In this document: positions 60,165 through 64,000 of the stretch, one piece after another
Layout of the letters: each line of letters starts with the position of its first letter
Numbering within the stretch: position 1 is the stretch's first letter
NCBI GenBank assembly: GCA_030035585.1
Contig: CM057469.1
Location: 21,260,501-21,324,500 of the forward strand
Direction: 5' to 3'
DNA from: Dugong dugon
Taxonomy: Eukaryota; Chordata; Mammalia; Sirenia; Dugongidae
DNA: 64,000 bases
Translations under genes and position numbers: made by a program
Notes under the pieces: model-generated
The model's input: the letters and a program-made list of their open reading frames with translations, nothing else
Told to the model about the DNA's origin: nothing
Database searches by the model: none

Positions 60165-60952
60165 GGAAGGCCATCAAGATCAAACTCCCACCCTGCAGAG
60201 GAGACTTCCTTTCATTGGCTCAGGCTCATCTAATAAAGGGAGACTCACTTTCTGGAGAATCTATCCACTTCATTGAGAAGAACCCAGTCTATGGAAAGTT
60301 CCTTTCTTACATTGGGACAACACCTGCCTCTTGTATTTTCTACCCATTAGTTCTAGTGTTTTTTTTCTTTTTTTTTTTTTACATGGCTTCAAAGAAAAGT
60401 GTGATGGCAGGGATACCCATCTGGGACCATTAGTCCTGAAAAAGGAGACATAGAAACTACTCTGCATCCAGAGAAAATGTATATGATCAAAGAAACTTCT
60501 TTTATCTATTTCTATCTTATTATAATTAAAGTAAGTTAGTTTACTTAATTAACTCTTCTGTAGTTAACCAACAGACAAGTGAGCAGATGCTGGTTATGTC
60601 TTGCCAATTTGCATCAACCTCCTTCTCTATGTTCTAAATGAAATCTATTTAAATTGAATAAACTGAGCTTGAGCTGTCATGTAATGATTCTCTAGAGATT
60701 TACACTTCAAGCCTGATGGGTCACTGATGAGCCAAGTTATGGTATCACAGAGATTCCCTATTCCTCCTTTGTATTCCTATTCACATCTACCTGTCTTTAT
60801 CATGGCACTCATTTTGAAACAACTCTTTGTTTATGCCTATCCCTTCCCCACTAGATTTTGGCTCCTCAAAGGCAAGAACTGTCTTCTTCATATTTCCAGT
60901 TAAGCCCTGCCTCAGATCATCAGGATAAAGCCAAGTATACTATACGTTTGTT
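60165..60952. other. No gene; possible L2 scrap near 60845-60900
   Basis: A T-run lies at 60360-60380. 'ggctcctcaaaggcaagaac' resembles an L2 block but is short. Confidence 0.4.
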
Positions 60953-61318
60953 GCTTTTGTTAGTTGCAGTCAAGTTGGCTGCGACTCACGGCACCCTGTG
61001 TACAATGGAATGAAACTTTGCCCGCTCCTGTACCATCTCCACAATCGTTGGTATGCTCGAGTCCGTTGTTGCACCCACTGTGTATTTTGAGTTCCTTTTG
61101 AGTGTCTTCCAGCACCATACTGGACAATATTCTGTTGTGATCCATAAGGTTTTCATTGGCTAATTTTTGGAAGTACATCACCAGGCCATTGTTCCGAGGT
61201 TGTCTTAATCTGGCAGCTCCACGAGTGACCCTGCTGATATGTGAAATACTGATGGCATAGTTCCAGCATCATAGCAACACGCAAACCACCACAATATGAC
61301 AAATTGACAGACAGATGG
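60953..61318 (-). mobile_element. tRNA-Gly-class SINE, long body
   Basis: Same body as 21575-21965; RTE-like end 'gttagttgcagtcaagttgg' on the + strand left side. The tRNA-like head on the minus strand is not evident past 61318. Confidence 0.75.
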
Positions 61319-61379
61319 TGGATCCTGTACATAGTAAGCCTGAAACGTGGGTTGCCTGGATTAATTCATATTCCTGTTT

Positions 61380-61874
61380 TCCTGTCTCTAGGGTAAAAGA
61401 CGTCACCTGGAAGACTAAGGTGCGCCTGCCTCAAGCCATGGTGTTTTCAATCACCTCATATGTATGTGAAAGCTGGACAATAAGTAAGGAAGACAGAAGA
61501 AATGACTCCTTTAAATTGTGGTGTTGGTAAAGAATATTGAATATACCATGAAATGCCAGAAGAACAAGCAAATCTGTCTTGGAAGAAGTACAACCAGAAT
61601 GTTTCTTAGAAGTGAGGATGGCGAGACTTTGTCGCACATACTTTGGGCATGCTATCAGGAAGGATCAGCCCCTGGAGAAGGATATCATGCTTGGTAAATT
61701 AGAGCGTCAGTGAAGAAGAGGAAGACCCTCAATGAGATGTATTGACACAGTAGTTGCAACAATGGGCTCAAGCATAAGAATGATTGTGAGAATGGTGCAG
61801 GACCGAATAGTGTTTTCTTCTGTTGTACGTAGGGTCACTATGAGACCGAATCGACTCGACAGCACCTAACAACT
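61380..61874 (+). mobile_element. RTE LINE 3' end, 5' truncated
   Basis: 'gactaaggtgcgcctgcctc', 'gaatattgaatataccatga', 'gtcttggaagaagtacaacc' and the end 'gactcgacagcacctaacaa'. A + frame at 61315-61530 reads 'DVTWKTKVRLPQAMVFSITS', the RTE ORF2 C-terminal region. Confidence 0.92.
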
Positions 61875-62946
61875 GGGTAAAAAATAAATGTAGGTGTACT
61901 TGTTTGGTTCTCTGCCAAGGCAAGGTGAGTGCTGCTGAACAACTGAGATAAAACATCTGAAAATTCTGAGTTTTCTTGTAGATTAGTGAAAGAAAATAAG
62001 TATAAATATTTTGACATTCCCAGTGGTGTTTTGGTTAAATGGCTTGAACTAAATTTTTGGAAAGAACGTTACTTCTTAATTCCCATCACTTTAATCTTAA
62101 CTTTGTGGCTATTCTTCATTTTCTTGACCATAAACTTCTTTTTCCTCTGAACAGAGCTCTCTGGTTTCTTTCCCAGTGCCCTGTTTGCACTGTGCTTAAC
62201 ACATAACCTGTGCAAGTTGTGCTTTTTAGAAATAGCAGTCTGGCAATTCAAAGACAATGATACATTTATTTTCAGGATTGCTTGTTTTGACATATTTCCC
62301 AGAACTAAAATTTGGCATATTTATCATTTTCCCTTTATTCTTGCAAACACTAAGTGGAGAAGAATTTTAGGTTTGAAAAGCATGCCACTAACTTGTTTAT
62401 AGGATAGTCTATGCTTCAATTTTGTTTTCTCTCAGTGGTGATGGATTGTCCCTTTCATCCTCCTGTCATCTCTCCCTCTTGTGATGAGCAATGTACATTT
62501 GTCAGAAAGCTAGCTTAGTTTACTAGTGTGATCTGTGGTCTTAGAATCAAGTTAAGACACTGACCTACTGCTAGAAACCTGCCACGTGGCTGGCATGAGG
62601 ACAGCCACCTGGTATGATCTGACCTATGTTAGGTTTCCCTGAGGAAAACACACTCGCCTCCAGCCAGCACCACGTTTTAGGAACTCACATTTCTCACTTT
62701 AAAAAGCAATAAGCATCCTGTAAAATGCACAAAATTACCTGAGAAGTTTAATTGAGGTCATTCCCAGCCATTGATACCTCTGCTTTCTTTGCTTAATCAA
62801 ATTAAATAGCCAGTAACGCGGCAGGTCCCTAAGTGAAGGTTTTGATGGGGCAGGGGCAGGAAATGTCAGGATTCTCTCTTGAGTCTGGGATAACGTTAAG
62901 GAAAGCCCAATAGGGCACTATAACAGGGGCCTGTGGTTGTAAAAGA
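61875..62946. other. No feature recognised
   Basis: The basic 74-codon minus-strand frame (62069-62293) matches nothing I recognise. Confidence 0.5.
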
Positions 62947-62990
62947 GGTCCCTGTGTGGCGTAAACGGTTTGTGCTAGACTACTAACCTT
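62947..62990 (+). mobile_element. AfroSINE head fragment
   Basis: 'gtccctgtgtggcgtaaacg' to 'actactaacc': A-box and anticodon-arm part of the cacccaggga variant only, fused directly to antisense RTE. Confidence 0.75.
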
Positions 62991-63225
62991 TGCTTTTTAA
63001 CACTTTAAAGAGGTCTTCTGCAGCAGATTTGTCCAATGCAATGCGTCATTTGATTTCTTAACTGCTGCTTCCATGGGTGTTGACTGTGGTTCCAAGTAAA
63101 ATGAAATCCTTGACAACTTCAGTCTTTTCTCCATTTATCATGATGTTGCTTATTGTTCCAGTTGTGAGAATTTTTGTTTTCTTTATGTTGAGGTGTAATC
63201 CATACTGAATGCTGTAGTCTTTTTG
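62991..63225 (-). mobile_element. RTE internal fragment lacking its 3' end
   Basis: Matches 41715-41935 and 57658-57885 ('aatgcgtcatttgatttctt', 'atcatgatgttgcttattg'). Unlike the other RTE copies it lacks the 3' terminus, so it did not insert alone by ordinary target priming. Confidence 0.88.
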
Positions 63226-63499
63226 TATTCTGGAGTTCGCTGGACTAAAGCAATAGCTTCCCATGTTTGGATAGATTGTGGAGCATGCTATCTTTCAACC
63301 TATGAGCATAGTTCTCCAAATTCTAATGTGAAGGGACAGTAAACTTTTGAAATACATGCTGGCTTGTTCTGTCCTCTTTTAGCAGCAAGCAAACGAGGGG
63401 TGAGAAAGAAAATGCCTTTTCCTCTGTATGTAGGTCATTACCATGCAGCTGTGCTTCGCTGCTAGACCTGTGCATCATCATTAAGAAAGTGGTGGGCAA
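63226..63499. other. No feature recognised
   Basis: No supported feature. Confidence 0.5.
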
Positions 63500-64000
63500 C
63501 TGAGTCCAGTACATCTAGATAGTGCCCAGCTGCCACCACTGACTGCTCTGACCGGGATCACAATAGAGGGTCCTGGACAGAGCTAGAGAAGAATGTAGAA
63601 CAAAATTCTAATGCACAAAAAAAGACCAGATTTACTGGCCTGACAGATTGGAAAAACCCTGAGGGTATGGCCCCTGGACACCATTTTTATCTCAGTGTTG
63701 AAGTCACTCCTGAGGTTTACCTGTTCAGCTGGGGATTAGACAGCCCCATAAAACAAAAAGGGACTAATGAGGCACAGCAGTCGAGGGACAAGGACTAGAA
63801 GGCAGGAGGGGACAGGAAAGCTGGTGATAGGGAACCCAAGGTTGAGAAGAGACACTGTTGACATGTCATGGGGTTGTTAACCATTGTCATAGGGCATATG
63901 TGTACTAACTGTTTAATGAGAAACTATTTGTTCTGCAAACCTTCATCTAAGGTACAAAAAAAAAAAAATTATCTATGGGAGATCAAATTGACAATAGAAC
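63500..64000 (+). mobile_element. L1 3'UTR fragment, cut by the window edge
   Basis: Same as copy B from about 10840 to 11345. Passes the first poly(A) site (A-run at 63957-63968) and continues into the middle module ('ggagatcaaattgacaatag'), so it is of the long 3' end type. Confidence 0.93.

Noticed and set aside
61315..61530. 71-codon + frame as a host exon
   Set aside because: Its central residues match the RTE ORF2 C-terminal region, so it belongs to the transposon.

Overview
The window reads as intergenic or intronic nuclear DNA from an afrotherian mammal, most likely an elephant or another paenungulate. The main evidence is about 25 copies or fragments of tRNA-derived SINEs of the AfroSINE type. 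Their conserved core reads 'ccctggtggcacagtggtta ... gctgctaaccaaaaggt ... ccctatggggcagttctact ... tcgactcgacggcaacgggt'. They occur with an RTE (BovB-like) LINE whose 3' end reads 'acctaacaacaaca', and with an L1 lineage whose 3'UTR is unlike that of human or mouse. Mammal-wide relics (L2, MIR, MLT1/MaLR LTRs, Tigger-like MITEs, old L1M) form the background. I found no host protein-coding gene, rRNA gene, functional tRNA gene or CRISPR array. Every long open frame I examined lies in a transposon or looks like chance.

Layout: 1-2144 is an L1 copy (A) with ORF1 and 3'UTR but almost no ORF2. 3.4-8.7 kb holds SINEs, an LTR carrying a large unexplained insert, an inverted-repeat element, a microsatellite and a MITE. 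9.1-11.7 kb is a second ORF2-less L1 (B) with a 5' inversion. 11.7-12.5 kb is a nest of simple repeats, an AfroSINE and one MITE inside another. 12.6-30.4 kb is sparse, with SINEs, MaLR-like LTRs, one RTE tail and old L2/MIR. 30,437-38,926 is a near full-length L1 (C): tandem-repeated 5'UTR, broken ORF1, broken ORF2, composite 3'UTR, and about 0.4 kb of extra 3' sequence ending in its own poly(A), all inside one target-site duplication. 38.9-46.8 kb holds SINEs, a 1.9-kb RTE copy, a decayed L1M and an MLT1. 47-64 kb holds L1 3' fragments, a MaLR LTR, three more RTE pieces and an internally deleted RTE, an LTR-like segment with three tandem repeats, L2 relics and a tRNA-Gly-type SINE. The right edge cuts an L1 3' end.

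The elements appear linked. Both SINE classes (AfroSINE, with a head like tRNA-Asn, and a longer SINE with a head like tRNA-Gly) end in sequence resembling the RTE 3' end, which suggests that the RTE machinery copied them. The L1 copies document several by-products of target-primed reverse transcription: probable 3' transduction, 5' inversion, ORF2 loss and switching between poly(A) sites. Subfamily names were not checked against a repeat library.
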